Part shown: positions 7,808 to 15,944 of the stretch, piece by piece | Layout of the letters: each line of letters opens with the position of its first letter | How positions within the stretch are numbered: the stretch's first letter is position 1 | Assembly: GCF_006274605.1 (NCBI RefSeq) | Contig: NZ_CP040846.1 | Span: forward strand, 62,001 to 126,000 | DNA length: 64,000 bases | Reading direction: 5' to 3' | Source: Thermococcus indicus | GTDB lineage: Archaea > Methanobacteriota_B > Thermococci > Thermococcales > Thermococcaceae | Made by a program: the position numbers and the translations under genes | Notes under the pieces: generated by a model | Database searches by the model: none | What the model saw: only the letters and a program-made list of their open reading frames with translations | Told to the model about the DNA's origin: nothing

Positions 7808-8025
7808 GTCAGGGGCTCGTTCCTGTACGAGCGGATGCTCCTTCGCTTTGCTATGGCCTCCTCCACGCTCATCTCTCCAGTCAGTCTCGGCTCAGGGAGA
7901 ACAACGACCTCACCGGAGATTCTCTCACCCCCCTCCCTCCAGATAACGTAGGGCTTGACGAAAAGAAGAACCGAAGAGACAAGGACCAGGGCGATGACCA
8001 TGTACGAAACCCGCTTGACGTTCAT
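7808..8025 (-). pseudogene. SagB-type nitroreductase, N-terminal part of the split gene
   Basis: The ATG at 8025 begins a membrane anchor (VSYMVIALVLVSSVLLFV), then a linker and the typical nitroreductase opening MSVEEAIAKRRSIRSYRNEPLT. Homology stops at position 7808, where the IS element begins. As it stands, translation runs on into the element for 21 foreign codons and stops at 7744. The rest of the gene is at 5869-6358. The RRSIRSY segment binds the FMN phosphate in this family. Confidence 0.85.
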
Positions 8026-8058
8026 GTTTATGAATTCGACTTCATCCTATTTTAGGCT

Positions 8059-8544
8059 TCACTCGACAACCTCGAAGCGGAGGAGCTCACCCCTCCGCAC
8101 AAGCCCGATGCCGGCCTTCTTTCCAAAGACCTCAACCACGAGGGTGTAGTCCGGGTCGCTCAGGTTCACCCCAAGGCCGAAGCGCTCGACCACCAGGGAG
8201 CCAAGGCCGATCTCAAGCTCCCTCTGGGAGAGCCTCTTATTTCCCCTGACCTTGGCGCGTACCGCGAAGGTTCCGTCTATTTTCTCCGCCAGTTCAAGGA
8301 CGGCCCCTTCAATCTCCTCCCTCCTGGCGGGAACGATGAGGTCGAGGGGAACGACCCTCTGTATAGCCTGCGTCTCGAAGTTCTTCAGCCGTTCAAGGGT
8401 TTCGCCCTTCGGTAGGGGCGTTTCGGCCAGGAGAACCCCCCGCCAGTCCGTTCCCCTAACCCGGACCTTCCCCAACGCCCATTCCAGTTCGAGTATTCCA
8501 TCGCCCTCGCGTCCCTGTGGAGTCGTAACGAGAAGAATCGTCAT
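8059..8544 (-). CDS. THUMP-domain protein
   Basis: Protein of 161 aa of the THUMP type seen in archaeal tRNA-modifying enzymes, with the pattern VPLDLIVPARREEIEGAVLE, then the FAVRAKVRGNKRLSQREL motif and LSDPDYTLVVEVFGKKAGIGLV near the C-terminus. No methyltransferase or deaminase domain is attached, so it resembles the stand-alone Tan1-like proteins that help tRNA acetylation. It is likely an RNA-binding adaptor; the partner is unknown. The start ATG follows CGGTGAG. It is divergent from the AAA ATPase at 8606. Confidence 0.7.
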   Translation of the reverse strand: MTILLVTTPQGREGDGILELEWALGKVRVRGTDWRGVLLAETPLPKGETLERLKNFETQAIQRVVPLDLIVPARREEIEGAVLELAEKIDGTFAVRAKVRGNKRLSQRELEIGLGSLVVERFGLGVNLSDPDYTLVVEVFGKKAGIGLVRRGELLRFEVVE

Positions 8545-8569
8545 CTCCGCTCACCGATGGACAGGTTTT

Positions 8570-8605
8570 TATATTTCGCGTTCCTAAACTATGCGGTGAG
8601 TTAAA
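8570..8605 (+). promoter_or_regulatory. Promoter and RBS of the AAA ATPase gene
   Basis: A TATA element (TTTTTATATTTCG) lies about 30 nt before the ATG at 8606, and GCGGTGAG forms the ribosome binding site. The leader must be short. Confidence 0.55.
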
Positions 8606-9811
8606 ATGGAAGCCGGTGGCCTTAAGCTTTATCCCTACCAGTCATACGAAGTTTATGGCCTTTCTCGGAACCCCTTCGAGCAACTCGCAAGCGAGGGAAT
8701 AAGCGACGTCGAGAGCATTCACGTCTATCAGGAGATAGACATGCGCCTTCAGATGATAATCTCCGAGGTTATCGGAAACAAGAGCTCGATAGCCATGAGC
8801 ATCGTCGGCCCCCTCGGAATGGGCAAGACCCAGAGGCTCAAGACCATAGCGAAAGCCATAGAAGAGAACCACGGGAAGGCCATATACGTCAAGGTTGACA
8901 CGAACGACATCCTCAAGCTCACGCGCGACATCTTCTACGCCCTCAAGCCGCCGAAGAGCAGGACTAACATTTTCCTCGAGAACCTCTCAAGGAAGCTCGG
9001 ATTCATAGACAGGCTTGAGAAGATGCTGAGCGACAGGGACGAGTACAAGAGCAGGGACATAGCCGAGCTTCTGACCGAGCAGATGGGCAAATACCCCTAC
9101 TGCGCCCTTCTCCTGGACGAGCTTGAGAACATGGGAAGCGCGAGCGAGAGGGAGAAGATACAGTTCTTCGAGATGCTCAGGCACTTCATCAGCAACATGC
9201 CCAAGGGCTGCATCGTCGCATTCGCCTGCGTGCCGGAGGCCTACGAGGAGTACTCCAGGATATTCCCCGCGTTCTTCATGCGCCTCCACTACGAGTTCAA
9301 GCTCCGCCCGATGAGCATAGACGAGACCTACGAGCTCGTCAAGAAGAGGCTCAACAAGGTGAGGATACGGGACACCGATGATCCAATCTACCCCTTCACG
9401 GAGGAGGCCATAAAGCTCATACACCAGCTCGGAAAGGGCAACCCGAGGCAGATCCTGAGGCTCCTTCACTACGTCCTCAGCGAGGCCTCCAAGCACAAGT
9501 TCGACCCCATAGACGACTACGTGGTGACCACCATACTCGAGGAGCCGAAGAGCCTCGAGGAGTACCTCACGAGGATTCCGAAGGAGTACAAGGACCTCGT
9601 TGAGGCCATAGTCTATGAGTTCAACGGCGGGCCGGTGAGCTACATCCAGGTGGCCAAGGCCGTCAAGAGGCCGGGAATACAGGTTTACGACCAGCTCAAC
9701 GAGCTCATAAGGCTCGGCTTCCTGGTCGGAGACCCCAAGGGCAACTACAAGGTTCCCGAGTACGTGAGAAAGTTCCTCGAGGAAGGGCAGGCCGAGAACG
9801 AGGAAGAGTGA
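8606..9811 (+). CDS. AAA ATPase with C-terminal winged helix
   Basis: Protein of 401 aa. Walker A is GPLGMGKTQ near residue 75, and Walker B is CALLLDELENM near residue 170. The sensor region (GKGNPRQILRLLHYV) and a C-terminal winged-helix-like part (VSYIQVAKAVKRPGIQVYDQL) follow. The architecture is like Orc1/Cdc6 and other STAND/AAA ATPases, but it is not the replication initiator, which is at 53919-55165. It is highly charged with no membrane segment. The next gene begins 6 nt after the stop. The function is unknown; a role in DNA transactions or as a chaperone-like switch is inference. Confidence 0.7.
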   Translation: MEAGGLKLYPYQSYEVYGLSRNPFEQLASEGISDVESIHVYQEIDMRLQMIISEVIGNKSSIAMSIVGPLGMGKTQRLKTIAKAIEENHGKAIYVKVDTNDILKLTRDIFYALKPPKSRTNIFLENLSRKLGFIDRLEKMLSDRDEYKSRDIAELLTEQMGKYPYCALLLDELENMGSASEREKIQFFEMLRHFISNMPKGCIVAFACVPEAYEEYSRIFPAFFMRLHYEFKLRPMSIDETYELVKKRLNKVRIRDTDDPIYPFTEEAIKLIHQLGKGNPRQILRLLHYVLSEASKHKFDPIDDYVVTTILEEPKSLEEYLTRIPKEYKDLVEAIVYEFNGGPVSYIQVAKAVKRPGIQVYDQLNELIRLGFLVGDPKGNYKVPEYVRKFLEEGQAENEEE

Positions 9812-9817
9812 TGCCCG

Positions 9818-10348
9818 ATGCCCAACTACGACGTTCACGTGCTCAGCGGGGTAGTCAGCTATCCGGTCATCGTCGCCGCCGCGGGACTCGCGGCCGCCCA
9901 CGGCGTCCCACTCGCCCTCACGACGATGGCGCTGGTGCTGGGCTACGCTTTCTACGTCCTGGGGAGCGACCTGCCCGACATGGACCATCCAAACGCCCTG
10001 ATCCACCGCGGGACGAAGCCGATAGTCAGCGTGGTGGTCGGGGGGGCGGTCTACGTCAACGCCGCGGGATCGATAAACGTCGGGGAGCCCTGGCTCAACA
10101 TGGCCGTGGAATGGGGCATAGCGGTCCTCGCCGCCGTGATAGCGTGGTTCGCCTTCACATGGATGATGCCGAAGCACAGGGGGATAGTTCACTCATTCCT
10201 CTTCGCGGCGGTCTATGGGGGCCTGGCGTTCGTTCTGGTGGAGTACGGCCTCAACATGACGACGGGGGAGGGGCTCTACGTCGGCTTCGCGGCCTTCTGC
10301 GGCTATGCCCTTCACCTCCTCCTCGACGGGGAGCTATCACTACTGTAG
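9818..10348 (+). CDS. Membrane-bound metal-dependent hydrolase (YdjM/DUF457 family)
   Basis: Protein of 176 aa with about four or five hydrophobic segments. The family motifs are DLPDMDHPNALIHRG, which supplies Asp/His metal ligands, HRGIVHS near residue 125, and a final LHLLLDGELS. These are features of the LexA-regulated YdjM-like membrane hydrolases that may act on phospholipids or other membrane substrates; the reaction is not established. It is co-transcribed with the AAA ATPase upstream. The ATG at 9818 is chosen over an ATG eight bases before because only this frame gives the protein. Confidence 0.75.
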   Translation: MPNYDVHVLSGVVSYPVIVAAAGLAAAHGVPLALTTMALVLGYAFYVLGSDLPDMDHPNALIHRGTKPIVSVVVGGAVYVNAAGSINVGEPWLNMAVEWGIAVLAAVIAWFAFTWMMPKHRGIVHSFLFAAVYGGLAFVLVEYGLNMTTGEGLYVGFAAFCGYALHLLLDGELSLL

Positions 10349-10393
10349 AGAAACTCTTTTATTTTCTAACTTCGTATTTGTTACGGTGGTTGC

Positions 10394-11239
10394 ATGGAAG
10401 GCGGCGGGGCCCTGTTTATCGTTTTCATATTCATCATGCTGGGCATCATACTGATGGATATGGAGAGGGAAGCGAAGGCGAGGAAAAAGTGCACCGAACT
10501 TGCCTCATCCATAAGGATCGACGGGAGAACCCTCTTCCTACCCGAGAAAACCAGGCTCCTGCGGGGAACCCTGCGGATGAAAGGGGAATGGATCGGGGCC
10601 AAGCACAGGCACTACTCCGTGCAGCGGGAACTCAGGACCGCGGGAGAGTTCACCTCGGACAGGATAGAACTGGAACCGGAGGGGTTCTTCGTTTTCATAG
10701 GTGAAAACGACGACGCCTGGGTTGAGCTCCCGGTTTACGTTATCGCGGAGGGGAGGTTCAGGGACGCCCTGATATCCCCCGTGCTGCCCACGTACAGAAT
10801 CGAGGCGGGGGAGAACTCCCTGGGAACGTCCCACAACGACGAGTACGCCCACCTGCGGCTGGAGACGGGGAGGGGAACGATCTCGGGGAGGCTCTACACC
10901 AGCGTCGCGAAGTGCAGGGGGGCCAGGGTGGAGCTGATCCACCCCGAATCGAAGGGAAAGGAGAAGCTCGTGGAGGTCCGGGGGAGCGGGGAAAAGGATT
11001 TTGAGAGAAGGTTCTGGGAAAAGCCCCTGATACTGGTGATGGACAGAAACGTCAGCGACCCGCGGAAGCTCCGGGAGGCCTTCGGAGCGCGGAGGGTTCT
11101 GGAGGGACACGGAAAATACGAGGTTCTGCTCACAATGGACGTTCCCCTGAAACAGGACGAACACGCGGGAACGGAACTCCTGATCGAACCCGAGGAGGGG
11201 TTCCCTGAGGGCAGTCCGGAAATTAACGTCGTGGTGTGA
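10394..11239 (+). CDS. Membrane-anchored protein of unknown function
   Basis: Protein of 281 aa with one N-terminal hydrophobic helix (ALFIVFIFIMLGIILMDM) and a long soluble part facing one side of the membrane. A segment repeated in style (RIDGRTLFLPEKTRLLRGTL) suggests a beta-rich domain of the type seen in E3-ligase-like (GIDE) membrane proteins, but no catalytic motif is visible. I do not recognise the family. The start has GGTGG seven bases upstream. Its stop codon lies inside a perfect inverted repeat that precedes trxB. Confidence 0.55.
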   Translation: MEGGGALFIVFIFIMLGIILMDMEREAKARKKCTELASSIRIDGRTLFLPEKTRLLRGTLRMKGEWIGAKHRHYSVQRELRTAGEFTSDRIELEPEGFFVFIGENDDAWVELPVYVIAEGRFRDALISPVLPTYRIEAGENSLGTSHNDEYAHLRLETGRGTISGRLYTSVAKCRGARVELIHPESKGKEKLVEVRGSGEKDFERRFWEKPLILVMDRNVSDPRKLREAFGARRVLEGHGKYEVLLTMDVPLKQDEHAGTELLIEPEEGFPEGSPEINVVV

Positions 11240-11250
11240 ATACACACCAC
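11231..11250. promoter_or_regulatory. Perfect 8-4-8 inverted repeat before trxB
   Basis: GTGGTGTG and CACACCAC flank AATA. The repeat covers the last codons and stop of the upstream gene and ends about 12 bp before the trxB TATA-like element (CTTTTAAATAG, 11263-11273). It could be a regulator-binding site for trxB or a terminator hairpin for the preceding gene. Confidence 0.5.
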
Positions 11251-11295
11251 TGGGCAATAATGCTTTTAAATAGTCCACGTTAGGAAAGCCCGGAG

Positions 11296-12297
11296 GTGAG
11301 AGAGATGTTCAGTCTGGGAGGATTCTCACGCGGAGGAGAGTACGAAAACAAGACCTGGGACGTGCTCATCATAGGCGCAGGACCGGCCGGATTCACCGCG
11401 GCAATATACGCGGCGCGCTTCGGCCTTGAGACGCTGATACTCAGCAAGGACCTCGGGGGGAACATGGCGCTGACCGACATGATAGAAAACTACCCGGGGT
11501 TCCCCGAGGGGATAAGCGGCTCGGAGCTGACGAACAGGATGCACGAGCAGGTCAAGAACCTCGGCGTTGATATAGTCTTCGACGAGGTCGCGCGCATAGA
11601 CCCCGCTGAGTGCGCCTACTACGAGGGGCCGTGCAAGTTCGCGGTGAAGACCAAGAACGGCAAGGAGTACAAGGCAAAGACGATAATTATAGCCGTCGGT
11701 GCCGCGCCGAGAAAGCTCCACGTTCCGGGAGAGGAGGAGTTCACCGGAAGGGGCGTTTCCTACTGCGCGACCTGCGACGGCCCGCTCTTCAAGGGCAAGA
11801 AGGTTGTCGTTGTGGGCGGCGGAAACACGGCCCTTCAGGAGGCCCTCTACCTCAAGAGCATAGGCGTTGACGTGACCCTCGTCCACAGGCGCGACCAGTT
11901 CAGGGCGGACAAGATACTCCAGGACAGGTTCAAGGAGAGCGGTATTCCGGCGATACTCAACACCGTCGTGACCGAGATTAAGGGCGACGGCAAGGTCGAG
12001 GCGGTCAAGCTGAAGAACCGCGTCACAGGCGAGGAGACCGAGATGCCCGTTGACGGCGTCTTCATCTTCATCGGCTACGAGCCCAAGACCGACTTCGTCA
12101 AGCACCTCGGCATAACCGACGAGTACGGCTACATCCCGGTGGACATGCACATGCGCACGAAGATGAAGGGAATCTTCGCCGCAGGCGATATAACCAACGT
12201 CTTCAAGCAGATCGCCGTTGCCGTCGGTCAGGGTGCCATTGCCGCCAACTCGGCGAAGGAGCTCATCGACGAGTGGAACTCAAAGGTCGTGGAGTGA
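11296..12297 (+). CDS. trxB: Thioredoxin-disulfide reductase
   Basis: FAD-dependent reductase of 333 aa. The N-terminal FAD site is IIGAGPAGFTAAIYAARFG, the redox CATC pair is in SYCATCDGP, the NAD(P)H-binding GGGNTA follows, and the second FAD motif is GIFAAGDIT. It reduces thioredoxin/glutaredoxin-like proteins with NAD(P)H and in Thermococcales belongs to the redox response around sulfur. The ATG follows GGAGGTGAG by 5-6 nt. The N-terminus has a short extra segment (MFSLGGFSRGGEY) before the FAD domain, also seen in related archaea. Transcribed alone from a TTTTAAATAG promoter. Confidence 0.92.
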   Translation: MREMFSLGGFSRGGEYENKTWDVLIIGAGPAGFTAAIYAARFGLETLILSKDLGGNMALTDMIENYPGFPEGISGSELTNRMHEQVKNLGVDIVFDEVARIDPAECAYYEGPCKFAVKTKNGKEYKAKTIIIAVGAAPRKLHVPGEEEFTGRGVSYCATCDGPLFKGKKVVVVGGGNTALQEALYLKSIGVDVTLVHRRDQFRADKILQDRFKESGIPAILNTVVTEIKGDGKVEAVKLKNRVTGEETEMPVDGVFIFIGYEPKTDFVKHLGITDEYGYIPVDMHMRTKMKGIFAAGDITNVFKQIAVAVGQGAIAANSAKELIDEWNSKVVE

Positions 12298-12397
12298 TTT
12301 TCCACACCCCTTCGTTCTTTTCTCTCGGCGTTTTTCGGATTTCCGTTTTGGGAATCGAGGTATTTTCCGATTCTCCCGAAGATTTTTCGGTCAAAAA

Positions 12398-12413
12398 TGT
12401 TCATCGATGAACA
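12398..12413. promoter_or_regulatory. Perfect 16-bp palindrome upstream of the aminotransferase TATA box
   Basis: TGTTCATCGATGAACA is fully symmetric and ends 5 bp before the TATA element CTTATATAGG (12418-12427). At this place in an archaeal promoter it would overlap or abut the TFB-binding site, so a bound regulator could activate or block transcription. Confidence 0.6.
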
Positions 12414-12456
12414 CAGACTTATATAGGAGAACCCCTATCTCACACCGGTGATGCAC

Positions 12457-13794
12457 ATGGTGGTTAGGCCGAACGTTAAGGAACTCCCCGGACCCAAGGG
12501 CAAGGAAGTTATCGAAAAGAACTTTGAAGCCCTCGCAGTTACCACCCAGGACCCGGAGACCCTCCCGATTGTCATCGACCACGGAGATGGAATCCTCGTC
12601 TACGACGTTGACGGAAACACCTTCTACGACTTCGGAAGCGGCGTCGGCGTGCTGAACGTCGGCCACGCCCACCCGAGGGTCGTCGAGGCCGTTAAGAGGC
12701 AGGCCGAGAAGTTCACCCACTTCGCGCTGAACGACTTCTTCTACGAGAACGCGGTCGTTCTTGCCCAGAAGCTCGCCGAGCTTGCACCCGGCGACTTCCC
12801 GAAGAAGGTCGTCTACCAGAACAGCGGTGCGGAAGCAAACGAGGCCATGATGAAGCTTGTCAAGTACGGCACCGGCAGGAAGAGGTTCATCGCCTTCTAC
12901 CACGCCTTCCACGGAAGGAGCCAGGCCGTTCTCTCGCTTACCGCCAGCAAGTGGGTTCAGCAGGACAGGTTCTTCCCAACCATGCCGGGCGTTGAACACA
13001 TACCCTACCCGAACCCCTACAGGAACCCCTGGCACATCGACGGTTACGCCGAGCCGGACGAGCTCGTTAACAGAGTCATAGAGTTCATCGAGGAGTACGT
13101 CTTCAGGCATGTCCCGCCCCACGAGGTTGGAGCCATAGTCTTCGAGCCGATACAGGGTGAGGGCGGCTACGTCGTCCCGCCGAAGAACTTCTTCAAGGAG
13201 CTCAAGAAGCTCGCCGACAACTACGGCATACTCCTCGCCGACGACGAGGTTCAGATGGGCGTCGGAAGGACTGGTAAGTTCTGGGCCATCGAGCACTTCG
13301 ACGTTGCACCCGACACCATCCAGTTCGGTAAGGCCATAGGCGGCGGAATCCCGCTCGCCGGTGTCGTCCACAGGGCCGACATAGCCTTCGACAAGCCGGG
13401 CAGGCACGCCTCGACCTTCGGCGGCAACCCGGTTGCAATAGCGGCCGGAATAGAGGTCGTCGAGATAGTCAAGGAGCTCCTCCCGCACGTCCAGGAGGTC
13501 GGCGACTACCTCCACAAGCGCCTCGAGGAGCTTCTCGAGAAGTACGAGGTCATCGGAGATGCGAGGGGTCTCGGTCTCGCCCAGGCAGTCGAGATAGTCA
13601 AGAGCAAGGACACCAAGGAGAAGAACCCCGAGCTGAGGGACAGGATTGTCAAGGAGGCCGTCAAGCGCGGGCTCATACTCCTTGGCTGTGGCGACAACAG
13701 CATAAGGTTCATACCGCCGCTGACCATCCAGAAGGAGGAGATAGACGTCGCCATGGAGATATTCGAGGAGAGCCTCAAGGCCGCTCTCCAGTGA
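12457..13794 (+). CDS. Ornithine omega-aminotransferase-like class III aminotransferase
   Basis: PLP enzyme of 445 aa, fold type I class III. Motifs include the PLP-phosphate segment [38 protein letters not shown] (Asp contacting the PLP nitrogen) and the Schiff-base lysine in [11 protein letters not shown]. Members of this group in Thermococcales include ornithine aminotransferase, broad-range aminotransferase and racemase. The place next to trxB matches T. kodakarensis TK2101, an ornithine aminotransferase needed for proline synthesis; sequence alone cannot exclude another activity. In-frame starts also exist at 12448 and 12451, but GGTGAT fits best before 12457. Confidence 0.8.
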   Translation: MVVRPNVKELPGPKGKEVIEKNFEALAVTTQDPETLPIVIDHGDGILVYDVDGNTFYDFGSGVGVLNVGHAHPRVVEAVKRQAEKFTHFALNDFFYENAVVLAQKLAELAPGDFPKKVVYQNSGAEANEAMMKLVKYGTGRKRFIAFYHAFHGRSQAVLSLTASKWVQQDRFFPTMPGVEHIPYPNPYRNPWHIDGYAEPDELVNRVIEFIEEYVFRHVPPHEVGAIVFEPIQGEGGYVVPPKNFFKELKKLADNYGILLADDEVQMGVGRTGKFWAIEHFDVAPDTIQFGKAIGGGIPLAGVVHRADIAFDKPGRHASTFGGNPVAIAAGIEVVEIVKELLPHVQEVGDYLHKRLEELLEKYEVIGDARGLGLAQAVEIVKSKDTKEKNPELRDRIVKEAVKRGLILLGCGDNSIRFIPPLTIQKEEIDVAMEIFEESLKAALQ

Positions 13795-13841
13795 TTTCCT
13801 CCCTTTTCTTATCCGTTTACTTGAGTGGTAATCCCGAAAAG

Positions 13842-13866
13842 TCAAGTTTTTAAAGTTATAACTTGA
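13842..13866. promoter_or_regulatory. Promoter with flanking inverted repeat before the ECF S-component
   Basis: TCAAGTT and AACTTGA enclose TTTAAAG, which looks like the TATA element. A further ACTTGAG lies at 13820. The arrangement suggests an operator placed on the promoter. The ligand and regulator are unknown. Confidence 0.45.
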
Positions 13867-13885
13867 GATACCCCCGGTGGTGAAC

Positions 13886-14485
13886 ATGACTGAGCTGACC
13901 GAGATTCTCAAACCGTACGGACCATACGTCCTCGCCACAGTCACCCTGCTCTACGTCGCGTACCTATTCATGAACAGGAAGAAGTTCAGGAGCGCGAGCG
14001 TTCTTGCCCTCTCCGCCGTGATGGCCGCGGTGGTGGGCGTCACCACGGCGTTCATAACGATAGCCACCCCCGCGACCGGCGGCTACCTCAACTTCGGCGA
14101 CACTATGGTCATGTTCTCGGCAATGGCCTTTGGCCCCGTCATCGGCGTCTTCGCGGGCGGCGTTGGTTCGGCCCTCGGTGACATAATAGCGGGCTATCCG
14201 GGATGGGCACCAATAACCCTCGTCGTCAAGGGGCTTGAGGGCCTCGCCATCGGCTACATCGCCAGGAGGAGCGACAACGTCTCGACGCTGGTGATAGCGG
14301 GCCTGATAGGCGGAATAATAATGGTCTCCGGGTACTTTGCCTTCGAGGCCTACATGTACGGGGTCCCCGCTGCCGCCACGGAGGTTCCGGTGAACATGCT
14401 CCAAGCGGTTACGGGCGTCCTGGTGGGCACTCTCCTTGCCAGGGCGATAAAGAAGAGATACCCGGAGATAGAGGACCTCCTCTAA
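13886..14485 (+). CDS. ECF transporter S component
   Basis: Membrane protein of 199 aa with five to six helices. The family signature is GGYLNFGDTMVMFSAMAFGP followed by FAGGVGSALGDIIAGYPGWA, as in the YkoE/HmpT-like substrate-binding (S) subunits of energy-coupling-factor importers. It should bind a vitamin or metal chelate outside and work with shared EcfA and EcfT subunits encoded elsewhere. The start ATG at 13886 follows GGTGGTGA. The substrate cannot be told from sequence. Confidence 0.82.
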   Translation: MTELTEILKPYGPYVLATVTLLYVAYLFMNRKKFRSASVLALSAVMAAVVGVTTAFITIATPATGGYLNFGDTMVMFSAMAFGPVIGVFAGGVGSALGDIIAGYPGWAPITLVVKGLEGLAIGYIARRSDNVSTLVIAGLIGGIIMVSGYFAFEAYMYGVPAAATEVPVNMLQAVTGVLVGTLLARAIKKRYPEIEDLL

Positions 14486-14766
14486 ACCTCCAGTTTCCTT
14501 ATTTCTTCCCACATCTCGTTCTCGACGAGCAGGGGCTCGACCGATATCCTCCTTGAGGCGCGCTTCACCTGGCCAAGGTAGCTGGAGTCCGCGACGACGG
14601 CATCGTAGCCCAGTTCGTCTATCTTGTATATCTTGAACCTGCACTCGCGCAGATGCTCGACCGCGTACTCGATGAAGCGGGGGCCAACGAGGAGTATGTC
14701 CGGCTCGAGACCCTCCTCCCGGAGCTCCTGGATGGCCTTGTTCAGGAGGTCGCGTACTTCATTCAT
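14482..14766 (-). CDS. Short A-domain-like protein coupled to deoC, possible family 4 encapsulin
   Basis: Protein of 94 aa: an N-terminal helix ([16 protein letters not shown]), a strand ([14 protein letters not shown]), then [20 protein letters not shown] and [18 protein letters not shown]. This is the pattern I associate with the truncated HK97-fold A-domain of family 4 encapsulins, proposed for hyperthermophilic archaea with cargo enzymes such as DeoC, GAPDH or sulfhydrogenase. The gene overlaps deoC by ATGA, which fits the DeoC type. Whether it forms a shell or a deoC-bound decoration is unknown. The family call rests on my recall of the family, not on a search. Confidence 0.6.
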   Translation of the reverse strand: MNEVRDLLNKAIQELREEGLEPDILLVGPRFIEYAVEHLRECRFKIYKIDELGYDAVVADSSYLGQVKRASRRISVEPLLVENEMWEEIRKLEV

Positions 14767-15437
14767 TTCGGGGCTCCCTCCACGATCTTTATTCCGCTCG
14801 ACGTTCCAATCCTCGTCGCGCCGGCCTCTATCATAGCTAAAGCCTGCTCGTAGGTTCTGATGCCTCCGGCGGCCTTGACCCCCATCTCCGGGCCGACCAC
14901 CTCTCTCATGAGCCTGACATCCTCAACCGTGGCCCCACCGGTTCCAAAGCCGGTGGAGGTCTTAACGAAGTCCGCCCCGGCTTCCTTAGCCAGCTCGCAG
15001 GCCTTCACTTTCTCCTCCTCAGTGAGGTAGCAGGTCTCGATGATGACCTTAACCTTCGCGCCCCTCTCATGGGCGACCTTAACGACCTCCTCGATGTCCC
15101 TCTTCACGTAGTCGTAGTCCCCGTCCTTGAGGGCGCCTATGTTGATGACCATGTCGAGCTCGTCGGCACCGTCGTCGAGGGCCCTCGCGGCCTCGAAGAC
15201 CTTGACCTCCGTGGGGGTGGCTCCGAGCGGGAAGCCTATTACGCTCGCAACTTTGACGTCGGCACCCTTCTCGCGGAGATAGTCCCTCGCGAGCTTGACG
15301 CGGTAAGGGTTGACGCAGACGGCGTAGAAACCGTACTCAATGGCCTCATCGCAGAGCCTCCTAATGTCATCGGCGGTAGCGTAGGGTTTGAGGTTCGTAT
15401 GGTCGATATACTTGGCAACATCGATGTGATCAGCCAT
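14763..15437 (-). CDS. deoC: Deoxyribose-phosphate aldolase
   Basis: TIM-barrel class I aldolase of 224 aa that cleaves 2-deoxyribose 5-phosphate to glyceraldehyde 3-phosphate and acetaldehyde. The Schiff-base lysine is in [11 protein letters not shown] and the second active-site lysine in [14 protein letters not shown]. The first motif, [12 protein letters not shown], is also typical. The start ATG at 15437 has GGTGATG just upstream; in-frame starts slightly earlier exist. The stop overlaps the start of the encapsulin-like gene, so the two should be made together. Confidence 0.93.
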   Translation of the reverse strand: MADHIDVAKYIDHTNLKPYATADDIRRLCDEAIEYGFYAVCVNPYRVKLARDYLREKGADVKVASVIGFPLGATPTEVKVFEAARALDDGADELDMVINIGALKDGDYDYVKRDIEEVVKVAHERGAKVKVIIETCYLTEEEKVKACELAKEAGADFVKTSTGFGTGGATVEDVRLMREVVGPEMGVKAAGGIRTYEQALAMIEAGATRIGTSSGIKIVEGAPK

Positions 15438-15605
15438 TCCCATCACCGGTTACTACTCCATTCCAATGTATTTAGAGTTTTTCTCCCCAAAAATGCGTAA
15501 GCTTCCGGAAAATATGCGGACTTTGTTTTGAAATTCCAGCAATCTCCGGTCCCGTATCCATAGAACAGAAAAAATACAGGTTTTTGGGAAAATTTCAAAG
15601 GGGCA

Positions 15606-15914
15606 TCATTGAGCCTCCAGCCTCCCAAGCGCACGGAGAAACCTCTCCGCAACTCCCTCCTCGCCGAACACCGGCGTTTCCTTACCCTCCAGGATCCTGC
15701 AAAGGACCTCCACAGCGCTGTCCCAGCTCTCCTCAAGGCTATTTCCCCTCGGAATCGGGTTCCTGAGGACGTGCCATCTCCCGGTTGGCGGGTCGTAGAA
15801 CAGCACCCTGGGGATGTAGTCCAGGTCCATGAAGGTGTTGTCCAAGCTCAGCTCTATTCGAAAGCCATCGACCTCGACGAAACCATCCTCGCGTAACCGT
15901 TTCTTCCAGTCCAT
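15606..15914 (-). CDS. Hypothetical protein
   Basis: Protein of 102 aa, charged, with no membrane segment and no known motif (MDWKKRLREDGFVEVDGFRI...). The aromatic segment PRVLFYDPPTGRWHVLRNP and a C-terminal helix are the main features. It lies in the same direction as the CGP-CTERM gene, 30 bp downstream of it. I do not recognise a family. Codon use is normal, so I take it as a real gene. Confidence 0.55.
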   Translation of the reverse strand: MDWKKRLREDGFVEVDGFRIELSLDNTFMDLDYIPRVLFYDPPTGRWHVLRNPIPRGNSLEESWDSAVEVLCRILEGKETPVFGEEGVAERFLRALGRLEAQ

Positions 15915-15944
15915 GCGGGAAAGTTGGAGGAGAAGTTTAAAAGC

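Noticed and set aside
12391-13944. A 517-codon minus-strand frame over the aminotransferase gene
   Set aside because: Antisense shadow of a conserved enzyme; no motif, and it runs through the promoter of the real gene.
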